Shown here in pieces: positions 19,086 to 28,175 of a DNA stretch of 36,572 nucleotides. Origin of the DNA: Chara braunii (lineage: Eukaryota > Streptophyta > Charophyceae > Charales > Characeae); NCBI GenBank assembly GCA_003427395.1, contig BFEA01000031.1, positions 1,911,854 through 1,948,425 of the forward strand, read 5' to 3'. The translations under genes were made by a program, and so were the position numbers. The notes under the pieces are model-generated. The model was given only the letters and a program-made list of their open reading frames with translations, did not search any database and was not told the DNA's origin. Positions within the stretch are counted from its first letter, which is position 1; the number at the start of each line of letters is the position of its first letter.

Positions 19086-19618
19086 TTTATTTGAATTAAT
19101 AAGAGTATTTGAAAGTTGAGCCCCATGTTGGGAATAGTATCGAACTCAATTTTACATAATTAATAATCAATCAATAAAATCAAGAATAATATGCAACGAG
19201 TAAGTTGCAACTTCTACAACAACAACAAAAAAACCGCCCTCATATAGCATATAAAAGTCAAACCACATTTTACCAAGTGGTGAAACACAACTCAAACCAC
19301 AAGGAACACAATCAACCTTCCAATCTCTTTGGATATTATTGACCTATGGTTTAAATAATTTGTTTGAATGAGTCAACACAAGGTTCAACATATTATGTCC
19401 TTTGAGCTTGGACTATGGTAGATGACCAACAGGGTTGAAACTACAAAGGGAAGGCTTCAAGTGGCTAACTGCTGTCCGTTATACTATTTTAACGACTTCA
19501 AACCATCCTTGCCTTATCCAGTACAATTTTGAAATATGAAGGAAGTGTTAGTTTAAGATCCAATGGTGTCAAGGGTGTACGAGATTGAGTATGGCCTAGG
19601 GATTGGGCCCTACCTCTT
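19086..19618. other. Unassigned AT-rich stretch
   Basis: No gene, repeat or foldback that I can support. Confidence 0.4.
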
Positions 19619-19736
19619 TTTCCCCTAAACACATGCGCATCCGTTTTAGGTGCATACAAATATGCATGTTGTGAAAATTTCCCCTAAACACAATGCCCAT
19701 CTGTCGTAGGTGCATACAAATATGCATGTTGTGAAA
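19619..19736 (+). repeat. 59/60-bp tandem duplication
   Basis: Two adjacent copies of TTTCCCCTAAACAC-ATGC-CATC-GT--TAGG followed by TGCATACAAATATGCATGTTGTGAAA. The second halves (19650 and 19710) are identical and the first halves differ at several bases. Confidence 0.85.
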
Positions 19737-20397
19737 GAACAAGTACATTCGCGCCTCTTTTTGCCATGGCGTATTAACACCATATTCGTTTTTCTTTTTT
19801 TATTGGTGTCGTCATCCATTGTGGTCTGGTAGCCACGAGCCCCCAGATGTTTAGGGATTCCCTTGATATTGATTATCAATATTACCTAGGCAATGTATTG
19901 GTGGGTTTAAAATTGTGTTTTTTAAATTTTCTTCTCATTTCGCCATTCCAACTTAGGTGACCTAAGGAGGTCCTTCAACCCATTCATTATAGACATCTTT
20001 AAATAACACATTAATTGGGCTACCTATCCTCTTATGCTCCTTTTTTTTTTGGGGCAGATGCATAGAAAAGAAAAAATAGTAGGTATTCCCAATAACTTCC
20101 AGTAATTGGAATGGTAAACGACCTCTTTAAGTGACTCACTTTTCAAAGTGCGTAACATAAAATGACCCAATTTAAAAGACACACTCGTTACAAACAATCT
20201 ATCTTGTTCATCACAATAGCAATGTTACAAGCAATCAGTCTAGTTCATCACAATCACAATGAAGGCACCTCGTGGGACAATATGTATCCATGTCGTGACC
20301 CTAGTGGAACCTTAAGGGACTACTGCAACCATGTTCATGTACAGTTGTTCGAGTGGCAGCCTAACCACTAGTACCTCTGCTTACGTTGGGAAATCAG
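19737..20397. other. Unassigned stretch
   Basis: ORFs at 19646-19879 (minus) and 20162-20371 (plus) have no recognisable domain. A T10 tract lies at ~20041. Nothing else is supported. Confidence 0.35.
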
Positions 20398-20510
20398 AGA
20401 AAACTGCCCGTTCCACCAGGCTCAGCATCTCTGCCAGTGTTGAGAAGTTAGGGGAAACTGCCCGTTCCCGAATAATTCAGACGTCCCACCAGGCTCAGCA
20501 AGTCCCATAA
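20398..20510 (+). repeat. ~56-bp imperfect tandem duplication
   Basis: AAACTGCCCGTTC and CCACCAGGCTCAGCA each occur twice in the same order. The second copy has a short insertion (CCGAATAATTCAGACGTC). Confidence 0.7.
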
Positions 20511-21135
20511 AGTTCAGTTTTATATTGCCCGCACATGAAAGGAAAAGCAATAAAAAAAACTACTTTCTCTACTACGATGATGTTAGGCAGGCTAGTCTAG
20601 GAAACCGTGCTCACAGTAGTCCTCCACATAATGAATCTTTCTACTCAAACGATCAGATTTTGAATGTTCTCTCCCCCCCCCCCCCCCCCATTTCTCTTCT
20701 CATTCTTATAGGTCTCCTGCCAACGAGGCAGGACGAGATCCGTAATGTGGTCAGACTGTGTTTCCTCACATGACTGTAACCCTGATCACACTGGCACTTA
20801 GACGAACGTATGCAGACATTTTCAGGGCCGAATCCGTACTTTCATTCCCCCCCCCCTTCTTTGTCGTTCTGGAATCTGACAACCTGGCCACGGGGCTGAA
20901 ACGTCCTCACTGAGGGCACACTCATAGTACTCCTTCCAAGAATGTATACAACTACATTTCACGACCCAAGCTTTGTTTCCTATTCCCCCCCTCCCTTTTT
21001 TTTTTTCAGTTTCACGGCCACAACTTTGTTTCTTTTCCCTGTTCTTTCTGGGAGAGCAGCAAAGAAGAACTCGAAAGACTTAAGTGTAGTGGCAGTCTTA
21101 AACCACTACTACCCCCGCCGTCCTCAATTAGTGAG
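20511..21135. other. Unassigned, with C-tracts
   Basis: Runs of C at ~20682-20700, ~20847-20856 and ~20985-20992, all on the plus strand. No gene is supported; ORFs of 70-82 codons show no domain. Confidence 0.45.
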
Positions 21136-21167
21136 ACCGGTAACCAAGATCCATGACGGTTACCGGT
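21136..21167. repeat. 10-bp perfect hairpin
   Basis: ACCGGTAACC (21136-21145) and GGTTACCGGT (21158-21167) pair perfectly around a 12-base loop. No T-tract follows. Role unknown. Confidence 0.55.
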
Positions 21168-21204
21168 AGCACAATGGGGGGAACTTGCGGAGTGGCAAAA
21201 TTGG

Positions 21205-21680
21205 AAAATGCATCGAATTGCCCCCACGATTTATTTCGCGGTCGAAATATTTTTTGTAAAATTTTAAATATTGTTTTCTAAAAGATCACGACGACATCTG
21301 CAGAGCCTCCAATTTTCAAACTTTTTGGAGTATTGTACTGGACGTGAAAAATTGCTTAAGTGGGTACTTTTCCCGTTGGCCAACAGGCGATAGAGCAGCA
21401 GAAACGGAATATGAGACGAATTGACGCGGCATTTACTTCACAGTCTTCAATATATATTTTTTTAATTTACATATTGGACCAAACCTAGAAGCCCATCAAT
21501 TTGCAGAATTGTCGAGTCATCCTTCTGAGCGCAAAAAAAAAAAAAAAAGTGACGAAACGACACAAAGTTTATTTCATGTTTTTTTTTTTTTTGTTGATAT
21601 TTTCCTAGGAAGATCACAATCTAATCTACATATTCTCAAATTTTCAGATTTGTTCTTCAATTCTTCTGAGCGCGAATAAT
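21205..21680 (+). repeat. Three diverged ~150-bp tandem units
   Basis: Successive segments near 21205, 21411 and 21545 share the order GACGAA/GAATTG…TTTATTTC…GT-TT-AATATTTT…AAGATCAC…CAATTTTCA. The last two both end in CTTCTGAGCGC followed by A/G text. AT-rich, old duplication. Confidence 0.45.
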
Positions 21681-22039
21681 CACCAAAGTCGACAACTGAA
21701 AATGCTTGGACCGGACCCACCTGCGCCTGCCGGTGCTCCTCCCCCCCCCCCTTAAGAACTCGGTCCGTAAGGCCAGGAAAGCCGAATTTAGGCCGGCGGG
21801 GTTAGTGCTGGTTTAAGGAATTCATACAACTATGTTTACGTACAGTTGATAGGAACAAGGAAGAGAGAGATCCAAGTGGCAGCCTTGGGATAATACAACC
21901 ATGTCGAGGTGTAGCAATTCGACAAAGGAGGTCTATTATGTTTAGGATCCGAACCCTCTCCATGGTTCATTGCATCCGAATCATTGCATGCGGTTCACTG
22001 CATGAGGGTGCTCTCCAGTCTTGCAGATAACTATAATCC

Positions 22040-22260
22040 ATCTCAGTGACGTCACACAACTCGATTGCACCCTGAAGAATCAGCATCCAACAACATTCTT
22101 CATGCATTTGCCACTGCCTGCTTTAGTCTTGCTCACCCTTCCCCCCCCCCCCCCTATTTCCCCACATCGTGCCTTCACAACCTTGACTCCATGACGCCAA
22201 CCGGAAGAATGAACACCCAATCACATTCTCGATGCAATTGACACTGCCTGGTGTTCCCGA
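22040..22260 (+). repeat. ~130-bp diverged direct duplication
   Basis: GAAGAATCAGCATCCAACAACATTCTTCATGCA…GCCACTGCCTG (from ~22074) is matched by GAAGAATGAACACCCAATCACATTCTCGATGCA…GACACTGCCTG (from ~22203). A C15 tract lies between (~22140-22155). Confidence 0.6.
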
Positions 22261-22848
22261 CCATTCTACAACGTCCCTTTGCAACCTCAAATCGTCACTC
22301 CCACAACCCTTAACAGTTCAAACACTCCATAACACCCACAGTCTTAACCTGTCACATCAGGAACCCTCCACCCTTCCCTCACTGTTTTAGTTTCACAACT
22401 CTTCGCATATGTCCCACGTACTTCACACTCACTGTTGTGCCCACTCATCCTGACACTAGCTGCCACTTCCGCTGCACATCCAATAATGTGACAAGATGAC
22501 CGTGAGTAGACCTTATCCATCACTGCACCATCGAACCTGCCCTGTTCATTCCCATTCCTAGACCTACCATGTCCTTTGACACCATGATGGGACCAACTCA
22601 CCTTCCCCGTCCGGTTCCACAACTGGACTAGCAGTGTGCTGTCCTGTCCAGGATCATCCAAGACTGGCCCACCTCCTCTGTCAAGTTACATGCCCGCGCG
22701 ACATCACCTCTCCTGTCCTGTTCCATCTCATGTTCGGGCCCATTACAGGACCACCTCTCCTAAGCCTACCCAATTCCCACTGCGGGACCTCCTGCCTGTT
22801 CAGCTCCAACACCGGACGACATCACACGTTCACCACAACTCTGTCACT
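22261..22848. other. Pyrimidine-rich unassigned stretch
   Basis: TCCTGTCC and CCACCTC words recur and it grades into the 121-bp repeat that follows, so it may be an older part of the same minisatellite. ORFs of 72-105 codons on both strands are explained by the base skew. Confidence 0.4.
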
Positions 22849-23091
22849 CTGACTCAGCTTTTCCGACCGATCTCGACTTTTCCTGTCTGGCCCCTTCACT
22901 GTCCCCCTCTCACTCTGTTTTTCCCACCGATGTAGACTCTTCCTGTCCAGTCCTTTGACCAAGGCTCACACTTTGACTCTTTCTGACCGATCTTGACTAT
23001 TCCTGTTTCACCCCTTCACAGTCTCCCTGTCACTCTGTTTTCCCCACAGATCTAGACTCTTCCTGTCCAGTTCTTTTGACCAAGGCTCACA
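22849..23091 (+). repeat. Two ~121-bp higher-order units, each of two ~60-bp subunits
   Basis: Subunit motif CCGATCT-GACT-TTCCTGTC. Units begin at 22849 and 22970 and each ends with TTTGACCAAGGCTCACA. Alternate subunits are more alike (22912 with 23032), so the array has higher-order structure. Confidence 0.75.
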
Positions 23092-23165
23092 GTATTGGAC
23101 AAGTGTTTAGCCTTGTCTGTGGCAGGTTACAGGTTCAAGTCCTGCTGTGAATCCTTCGGAGCTTG
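23080..23165 (+). mobile_element. tRNA-derived SINE head, family 3
   Basis: GGTTCAAGTCC at 23132-23142 is an exact B-box match (GGTTCRANTCC). GGCTCACAGTATTGGAC at 23084-23100 sits at A-box distance and is A-box-like. The T-stem pairing is nearly intact, but the acceptor and anticodon arms are not, so it is a SINE or tRNA pseudogene rather than a tRNA gene. Confidence 0.6.
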
Positions 23166-23357
23166 GACAAGAAACAAAATGTGTGTCCATTGTCAGGGTC
23201 AGTCAGTGATTGCCCATCAGTGACTTGTAACCCAGTGATTGGGACCCAATCTGTTTCACGAACCGAAAAATTGTACCAACGAGAAACTTCCACACAATAA
23301 CCACCTCTTTTCTATGGGCATTTGAAGGCAGACCTTTCAGAGCGAAAACTTCAGCTG

Positions 23358-23407
23358 GTATCATAAATTGTACAAGCATTCACTCGTATCATAAATTGTA
23401 CAAGCAT
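23358..23407 (+). repeat. 22-bp exact direct repeat
   Basis: GTATCATAAATTGTACAAGC plus two bases occurs at 23358-23379 and 23386-23407, period 28. Simple local duplication. Confidence 0.9.
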
Positions 23408-23783
23408 GTACCCACATTCTATTGGTTCATCAGTACATGTTCATACGTGGCTGCTGGGACTTCATCATCCCCGACGAGCACTTACATACGAATCAACACA
23501 ATCATGTGCGTTGAACAAGGATCCTTGCATCGCTCGGCAATCCAGAAGTCTATCCCAAATCCATACTGCAACTGCCGAACTCTCGCAACCTACCACCCCC
23601 CTGCCTCTCTCTCTCCCCACTGTTTTCACCGCCTTTGCTGCTTCCCTTCCACTTTGTCATGCATTTCAGCAGTTGCCCCAGTCTCATCCTGGAAAAGGTT
23701 GCTAAGCTGTAGAGGAATCAAACAGAGTGAGGAACATTTGACATTGAGAACAAACTGACAACTTAGCGCGCAAGGGAGAAGCA
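23408..23783. other. Unassigned stretch
   Basis: Overlapping plus-strand ORFs (99 and 120 codons) are Ser/Pro/His-rich without domain. No gene is supported. Confidence 0.35.
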
Positions 23784-23814
23784 ATGCCGAAGTCTGAACA
23801 TACCACACACAATG

Positions 23815-23863
<49 letters not shown>

Positions 23864-23969
23864 NNNNNNNNNNNNNNNNNNNNNNNNNNNNNNNNNNNNN
23901 NNNNNNNNNNNNNNNNNNNNNCACACACACACACAATGCCGAAGTCTGAACATACCACACACAATGTCT

Positions 23970-24031
<62 letters not shown>
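23784..24031. repeat. CT/CA microsatellite with 58-base assembly gap
   Basis: ATGCCGAAGTCTGAACATAC (first 20 bases of a ~35-bp block) precedes a (CT)n(CA)n run both before and after a run of 58 N (23864-23921). Either the locus is a genuine tandem repeat of flank plus microsatellite, or the assembler duplicated one copy around a gap. Reading frames through it are meaningless. Confidence 0.9.
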
Positions 24032-24032
<1 letters not shown>

Positions 24033-24520
24033 GCCGCACACACAGACATTTAAGTGCAGTACCTAGCATTCCTGATTAACTTTCAGAAGGCAGAGAAGCC
24101 CACTCATGGACATTTGCCAGCACAATTGAATAAGAGCGATTGAAGAAGTGAAGTCTACACCCACAGGTGCACAGATTATGAAGTGGCTAAAAATATATTG
24201 AAGCATTCTGACTAGGCATAGGCTTGATGCACGACTACGGATGGGCGGCTAAGTACTATACTGAGTATACTATCACTTGAAGAGGAAATTAATGAGATGG
24301 AAAAGTTCGAAAACAATGGTATTTTTCATGGGGAAACCAATCGACGGAAGAACAGTATTAGTATCCATTGAGGCGAAGACCCAAGTTTGCTTTCAATAGG
24401 AAGCCCCTACATTTTACTTGGTCACTACTGAGGAAAGAAGACATTAAACTGCTCGATGCCATTCCATCAGAGGATGCACTACGCTGCAAATGATTCCTTC
24501 CGTGTATGACACAACCCATC

Positions 24521-24523
<3 letters not shown>
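24032..24523. other. Unassigned stretch
   Basis: No supported gene, repeat or regulatory element. Confidence 0.4.

Positions 24524-24592
<69 letters not shown>
24524..24592. repeat. (CT)n microsatellite
   Basis: About 69 bases of pure TC/CT repeat. Confidence 0.97.
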
Positions 24593-24596
<4 letters not shown>

Positions 24597-24606
24597 CAGC
24601 TCAACT

Positions 24607-25098
24607 CTAACAAGGTCTGATAAACAACAAGCCTCTGTGACACATAGTCACCAGCATACTCAACCTGTCGAGGAAAGGCCCTGAAGTGGTGGGACTTTTC
24701 ACACCCCTCAAAGTGCTCAGCAGAGGACAATTTTCACTACCACTTTGACCACTCAGCCCTGCAGTGGTGGGGCTTTTCGCACCCCTCAAAGTGCTCAGCA
24801 GAGGACAATTTTCACTACCACTTGGACCACTCAGCTTCCTCAACGCTGCCGAGATCATGTCTTCAATCTTCTCAAAATCAAAAGCAGCAACAGCACTGTA
24901 CAGTCCCCAGATGGCCTCAGGTCTTCGACTTCCAATCCACATCCACAGTATGATCTTTGAGGTTCGCACCTTCGTGATCGTTGGCCCATTCCTCTGAGGC
25001 AGCAAAGTTTCCACACTGAGTTGTCGAGCGAGAGGAACGGAACGACAACTGTTGTCATGGGGCCATACACCAACTCTGTCAAAACTGCGTGCAGATGT
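24607..25098 (-). CDS. Candidate exon of an unrecognised protein with in-frame 26-residue duplication
   Basis: The minus strand is open from about 25098 to a stop at 24607 (~160 codons), with no ATG near the start; the GTG at 25014 has no special support. The composition is protein-like (FEKIEDMISAALRKLSGPSG). A 78-bp tandem duplication (24678-24755 and 24756-24833) is a multiple of three and gives two copies of SENCPLLSTLRG-KSPTT. Differences between copies include P/Q, A/V and A/S replacements. The ~84-codon frame overlapping 24855-25103 also stays open and could be the true frame upstream if there is a splice. I do not recognise a domain. It could be a spliced exon or a decayed element. 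Confidence 0.33.
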   Translation of the reverse strand, partial: TSARSFDRVGVWPHDNSCRSVPLARQLSVETLLPQRNGPTITKVRTSKIILWMWIGSRRPEAIWGLYSAVAAFDFEKIEDMISAALRKLSGPSGSENCPLLSTLRGAKSPTTAGLSGQSGSENCPLLSTLRGVKSPTTSGPFLDRLSMLVTMCHRGLLFIRPC

Positions 25099-25193
25099 CC
25101 CATCCGCCAGGAGATCCCATTAAAATTGGAACGATACAGACAAGATTAGCCTGCCCCCTGCAGAACGATGACGCACAGATTGGGAAACAATCA
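25097..25193 (+). ncRNA. U6 snRNA-derived sequence (pseudogene), copy 1
   Basis: TTAAAATTGGAACGATACAG (from 25120), then ACAAGATTAGCCTGCCCCCTGC and GATGACGCACAGAT, follow U6 spliceosomal RNA from its 5' domain through the ACAGAGA box, AGC triad and internal stem-loop. The ACAGAGA box reads ACAGACA, the GGCCCC stretch is altered, and no T-run terminator or upstream TATA is visible. GTCCCATCC at 25097 may be the decayed 5' hairpin. It is therefore a U6 retro- or tandem pseudogene rather than an active gene. U6 catalyses pre-mRNA splicing with U2 and U5 in the nucleus. Confidence 0.85.
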
Positions 25194-25425
25194 GAAAAGA
25201 ATAAAGAAGAATGCAGGTGTACAAATCGCTTACTTGTGTGACAAAAGTTTGAAAGAATCGAAACAAAGGTACGTCAGGCCATAAAGCACAGCAGGATCAG
25301 GCTACTACAGAGCCCATGTGGCCGAATGGCAGCCGCATGTAAGTGTCAGTAGAGAGAAGATGAATTTGACTAAAGAGAAGATGGAATCAAAGTTATCAAA
25401 CTAGCACAATAAAATTATGAGCTAC

Positions 25426-25543
25426 CCTCCCTTTGGGGGAAAAAAGGATGATCAGGCTACAGAAAACTAAGGAGTCTCATGTCCTTGGATACAGAGAAGA
25501 TGAGCATGGCCCCTGCACAAGGAAAGGATGAGACACATAAATA
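25426..25543 (+). ncRNA. U6 snRNA-derived sequence (pseudogene), copy 2
   Basis: GATACAGAGAAGATGAGCAT (from 25488), then GGCCCCTGCACAAGGAAAGGATGAGACACA, follows the U6 core, here with an intact ACAGAGA box. There is a four-base insertion in CAAGGATGA (CAAGGAAAGGATGA). CTCCCTTTGGGGGA at about 25427-25440 resembles the U6 5' stem-loop, but it is ~25 bases too far upstream, so the 5' part is disrupted. No T-run follows. It lies ~370 bases from copy 1 in the same orientation. Confidence 0.75.
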
Positions 25544-25869
25544 AGAAAAATGACCTCTCCCTGCCCCCCCAAAAAAACGAGTCATCCATAAGTGGATATA
25601 AGCTCTGCAGATGTGAGCAGAGGTGTTCGGCAATTACCGCGCGGATCAAAGGCTGGGATGGAAATGCTATTCGCCGCGCATACTCATCATGAACAGCATA
25701 AGCCACACTGAAACCATTCTTTTCGCCTTTTTCTCTGCAGGTCATTCTTTTCTTTGCTTTCCTTCCGTCCTCTTTTCCAGGGGAAAAAAATGGTCTGACG
25801 GTCCTGGCTCTGTTCTATTCAGGGGAGTAGCAGTCTGGCTTCTTTTCCGCCTGCAAGCAAGTGTGGTTC

Positions 25870-25998
25870 TTTTTTTCACTACCGTCTTCACCCGAATAGA
25901 ACGCCCGGTCATTATAGCTCTAGATGGAATGGAGATTGAACCAAATACGGCTATAATGACGGGGCGTCCTATTCGGGTGAAGACGATAGTGAGAAGTC
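25870..25998. mobile_element. Foldback MITE with 43-bp inverted repeats
   Basis: 25876-25918 and 25950-25992 are reverse complements over 43 bases with three mismatches (arm landmarks CGTCTTCACCCGAATAG and GTCATTATAGC). The loop is only 31 bases. No coding capacity. Both strands are open through the hairpin (ORFs of 181 and 140 codons), an artefact of palindromic symmetry. This fits a non-autonomous foldback transposon. Confidence 0.75.
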
Positions 25999-26608
25999 CC
26001 TTTGATCTGCATGCAAAGTCTGAGGAAGGGCTCAGCGAGGTTATGCGGCAACATTGCCCGTCAAACAGGAATTCCAAGACCCAATGCCAGCGATTCAAAG
26101 AAGAAAGACATGAGAGAACTAGGGGAGAAGCCCGCAGCCCAATCACCATGATGGTATGGTACAAGTAGAGGGGTACAATTCAAGGGGAACCTCCAACAAA
26201 TCTGGTTGGTGGAAGACAAATTGCAAAAAGATCGAGGGACCGCTCTTGAAATAGAAAGACTGGCACAACTCTGAGAGACTACATGTCGCATACAGAGGTG
26301 GTACAGACCAGAACCAAGAACCGACCTCTCATCGATAGAGCAGGATGGCACAGCGGAAGACTGGAATACCAATGATCAGACCCACTCAATGTCGAAATGT
26401 AGACTGGACATACATCATCATCATCATTCAGTGTGAATGGCCTGGCGCCACACTCAAGGACAGAGGCGCCAGGCACAGCTCACACACAAATGAGGAGGAA
26501 GAGGCGAAGAAGAGGGAGGAGGAGATGAGAATGTCGTCAACCCGAATGTCGCTGATATTAATCCCATATAGTCCCCCACAACGTCTCTGTCCAATGTCGA
26601 GTCTGAGT
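25999..26608. other. Unassigned stretch
   Basis: No supported gene. A TCATCATCATCAT run lies at ~26414. ORFs on both strands of 64-115 codons lack domains. Confidence 0.35.
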
Positions 26609-26650
26609 CCCAATGTTGTCAATCTCTCTCTCTCTCTCTCCCAATGTTGT

Positions 26651-26687
<37 letters not shown>

Positions 26688-26849
26688 CCTAATCAAAAGA
26701 AGTCATAGAGTGCTGGAGGGGAAAGAAGCTCTCTCTCTCTCTCTCTCATAGCCTAATAAAAAGAAGTCAGAGTGCTGGAGGGGAAAGAAGCTCTCTCTCT
26801 CTCTCTCATAGCCTAATAAAAAGAAGTCATAGAGTGCTGGAGGGGAAAG

Positions 26850-26900
<51 letters not shown>
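26609..26900. repeat. CT microsatellite-linked minisatellite (2 + 3 units)
   Basis: Two units CCCAATGTTGTCAA-(CT)n at 26609 and 26640 are followed by three units starting at 26683, 26747 and 26807. Each reads CATAGCCTAAT-AAAAGAAGTCA-AGAGTGCTGGAGGGG-AAAGAAG followed by (CT)n. Unit length is 60-64 bp, and the last CT run extends to 26900. Confidence 0.9.
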
Positions 26901-26903
<3 letters not shown>

Positions 26904-26943
26904 CCAGGTACTGACCTGCAAAAGGTGGCGCCTTGATGCAGGT

Positions 26944-26990
26944 ATGGACGTGCTGAAGACGAAGCTGGAGCGATGGCATCGCAGGTAAGT
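26944..26990 (+). other. Possible short first exon with consensus splice donor
   Basis: ATG at 26944 begins MDVLKTKLERWHR, which ends exactly at GCAG|GTAAGT (GT at 26985). The amphipathic basic composition and the strong donor make a small exon plausible, but no partner exon or transcript evidence exists in the sequence. Confidence 0.28.
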
Positions 26991-27483
26991 CTCAGGCAAG
27001 TCCCCTGGCGTCCGCCACAGTCTCTCTCCTCTCCCTGCGCTACTCGAAGTCCTATCAGCGCCCAGTGCTGGAAGACTACTACTACACCGATGTCATCGAA
27101 AGAGAGCCCCTATTCAATCCTCTACTGAATGCCTGGCCGAAGCTGGACCCAGCTATATATAGCACTGGGTCGGCCTCAGCTGCTGAGTCCTGGTGCCCAA
27201 ACTGAGGCTGAGCCTCAATCGGGCAGGTGCCTACTGACGGCGCGGCCTCTGTCTCAGGGTCTGGCGCTAAAATGCGTGCCAGGGCCTGCGTCCAAACGAG
27301 GCCTACAGGGCCTCTAACTGGTACCGGTCGGCCTAGCCTAACCTACAGGCCCTACCGGCCCTAATGCGGGCCAAAACGACACAGACCTAACTCTTCTGAC
27401 CCCTAGCCTACCTGGTCGGGCCCTGCTGGGTTCCATGCCACACTACATGTCAGTAGCATTGAACAACAGCGGAGGGGTTTGGA
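26991..27483. other. GC-rich unassigned stretch with GGCCTA words and a TATA-containing hairpin
   Basis: GACCCAG/CTGGGTC (about 27147-27173) flank GCTATATATAGC, forming a hairpin with a TATA word that could serve as a core promoter element. 27290-27420 is dense in GGCC and GGCCTA words, without a period that I can define. No gene is supported. Confidence 0.3.
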
Positions 27484-27578
27484 CCAAGGCTTTCTCTTCT
27501 AAGATATTCCCCCCTCCCCCTCCTCCCCCCCCCATTCTGAGGTTGTTTTCAAGCCATTCTTAGAAGAGAAAGCCTTGG
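27484..27578. repeat. 21-bp perfect inverted repeat around a pyrimidine tract
   Basis: 27484-27504 and 27558-27578 are exact reverse complements (landmarks CCAAGGCTTTCTC and GAGAAAGCCTTGG). The 53-base spacer carries C7-C9 tracts. Possibly the ends of a tiny foldback element. Confidence 0.8.
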
Positions 27579-27835
27579 CAAGAAAGAGAGAGAGGAGTTT
27601 AACAACGAGCTTAATGAAATGGAGTTATCAATGCTGTTCATGGCTGCTTCTGCATCAATGAAAGGAAACGTGGGTGTGTGGCATATGTTGTATTGTTTAT
27701 GGCTTGCCAGACAATGCCAGTGGAAAAGGCGCCCGACTGATGCAGCCCAGAACGCACATGGAGCCAGGCCCATAAGGTCCCTCTCAAAGGGGGAAAAAAG
27801 AAAAAGTAACTCAGCCCAAACAACAGCATCATCAT

Positions 27836-28110
27836 GCATGTGAAATAGTGGATCGGAGTACAGTGTCCCTGATAGAGTGGAACTGAGTGCAGTGGTGGAC
27901 AAGGAAAACTAGAAAGGGGAAACAAAAGTCACCATAAACTCCGCCCCAAGGTTGAACAACCGCATCAAACAGTGGAAGCGAAGTAATCTGTGCCAAAACA
28001 CAATGAATGTGAAACAGTGGAGCCACATTGTCCCTTTGAATGTGAGACACAAATGAAAAAGGGTCACCATAACTCCTCCCCAAGGTTGTGCTTTAACGAT
28101 GTGCTTACGC
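27836..28110 (+). repeat. ~165-bp diverged tandem duplication
   Basis: ATGTGAAA-AGTGGA…TGTCCCT…(A/G)GGGTCACCATAA-CTCC-CCCCAAGGTTG recurs (27838-27955 and 28008-28087) with indels between. Leads into the GAGTACAGTGG minisatellite. Confidence 0.6.
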
Positions 28111-28175
28111 TGCCATAGTCAACCTCTAACTAAATTGTTCGCTGAGTTGTATCTCTCTCTGTCTCTCTCATAGTA

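Noticed and set aside
23132-23142. Functional tRNA gene at the perfect B box
   Set aside because: The acceptor and anticodon stems do not pair, so it is a SINE or tRNA pseudogene. The same holds for 15115-15169 and 15444-15499.
25623-26168. 181-codon plus and 140-codon minus ORFs
   Set aside because: Both run through the palindromic MITE, whose symmetry keeps both strands open. No recognisable domain outside it.
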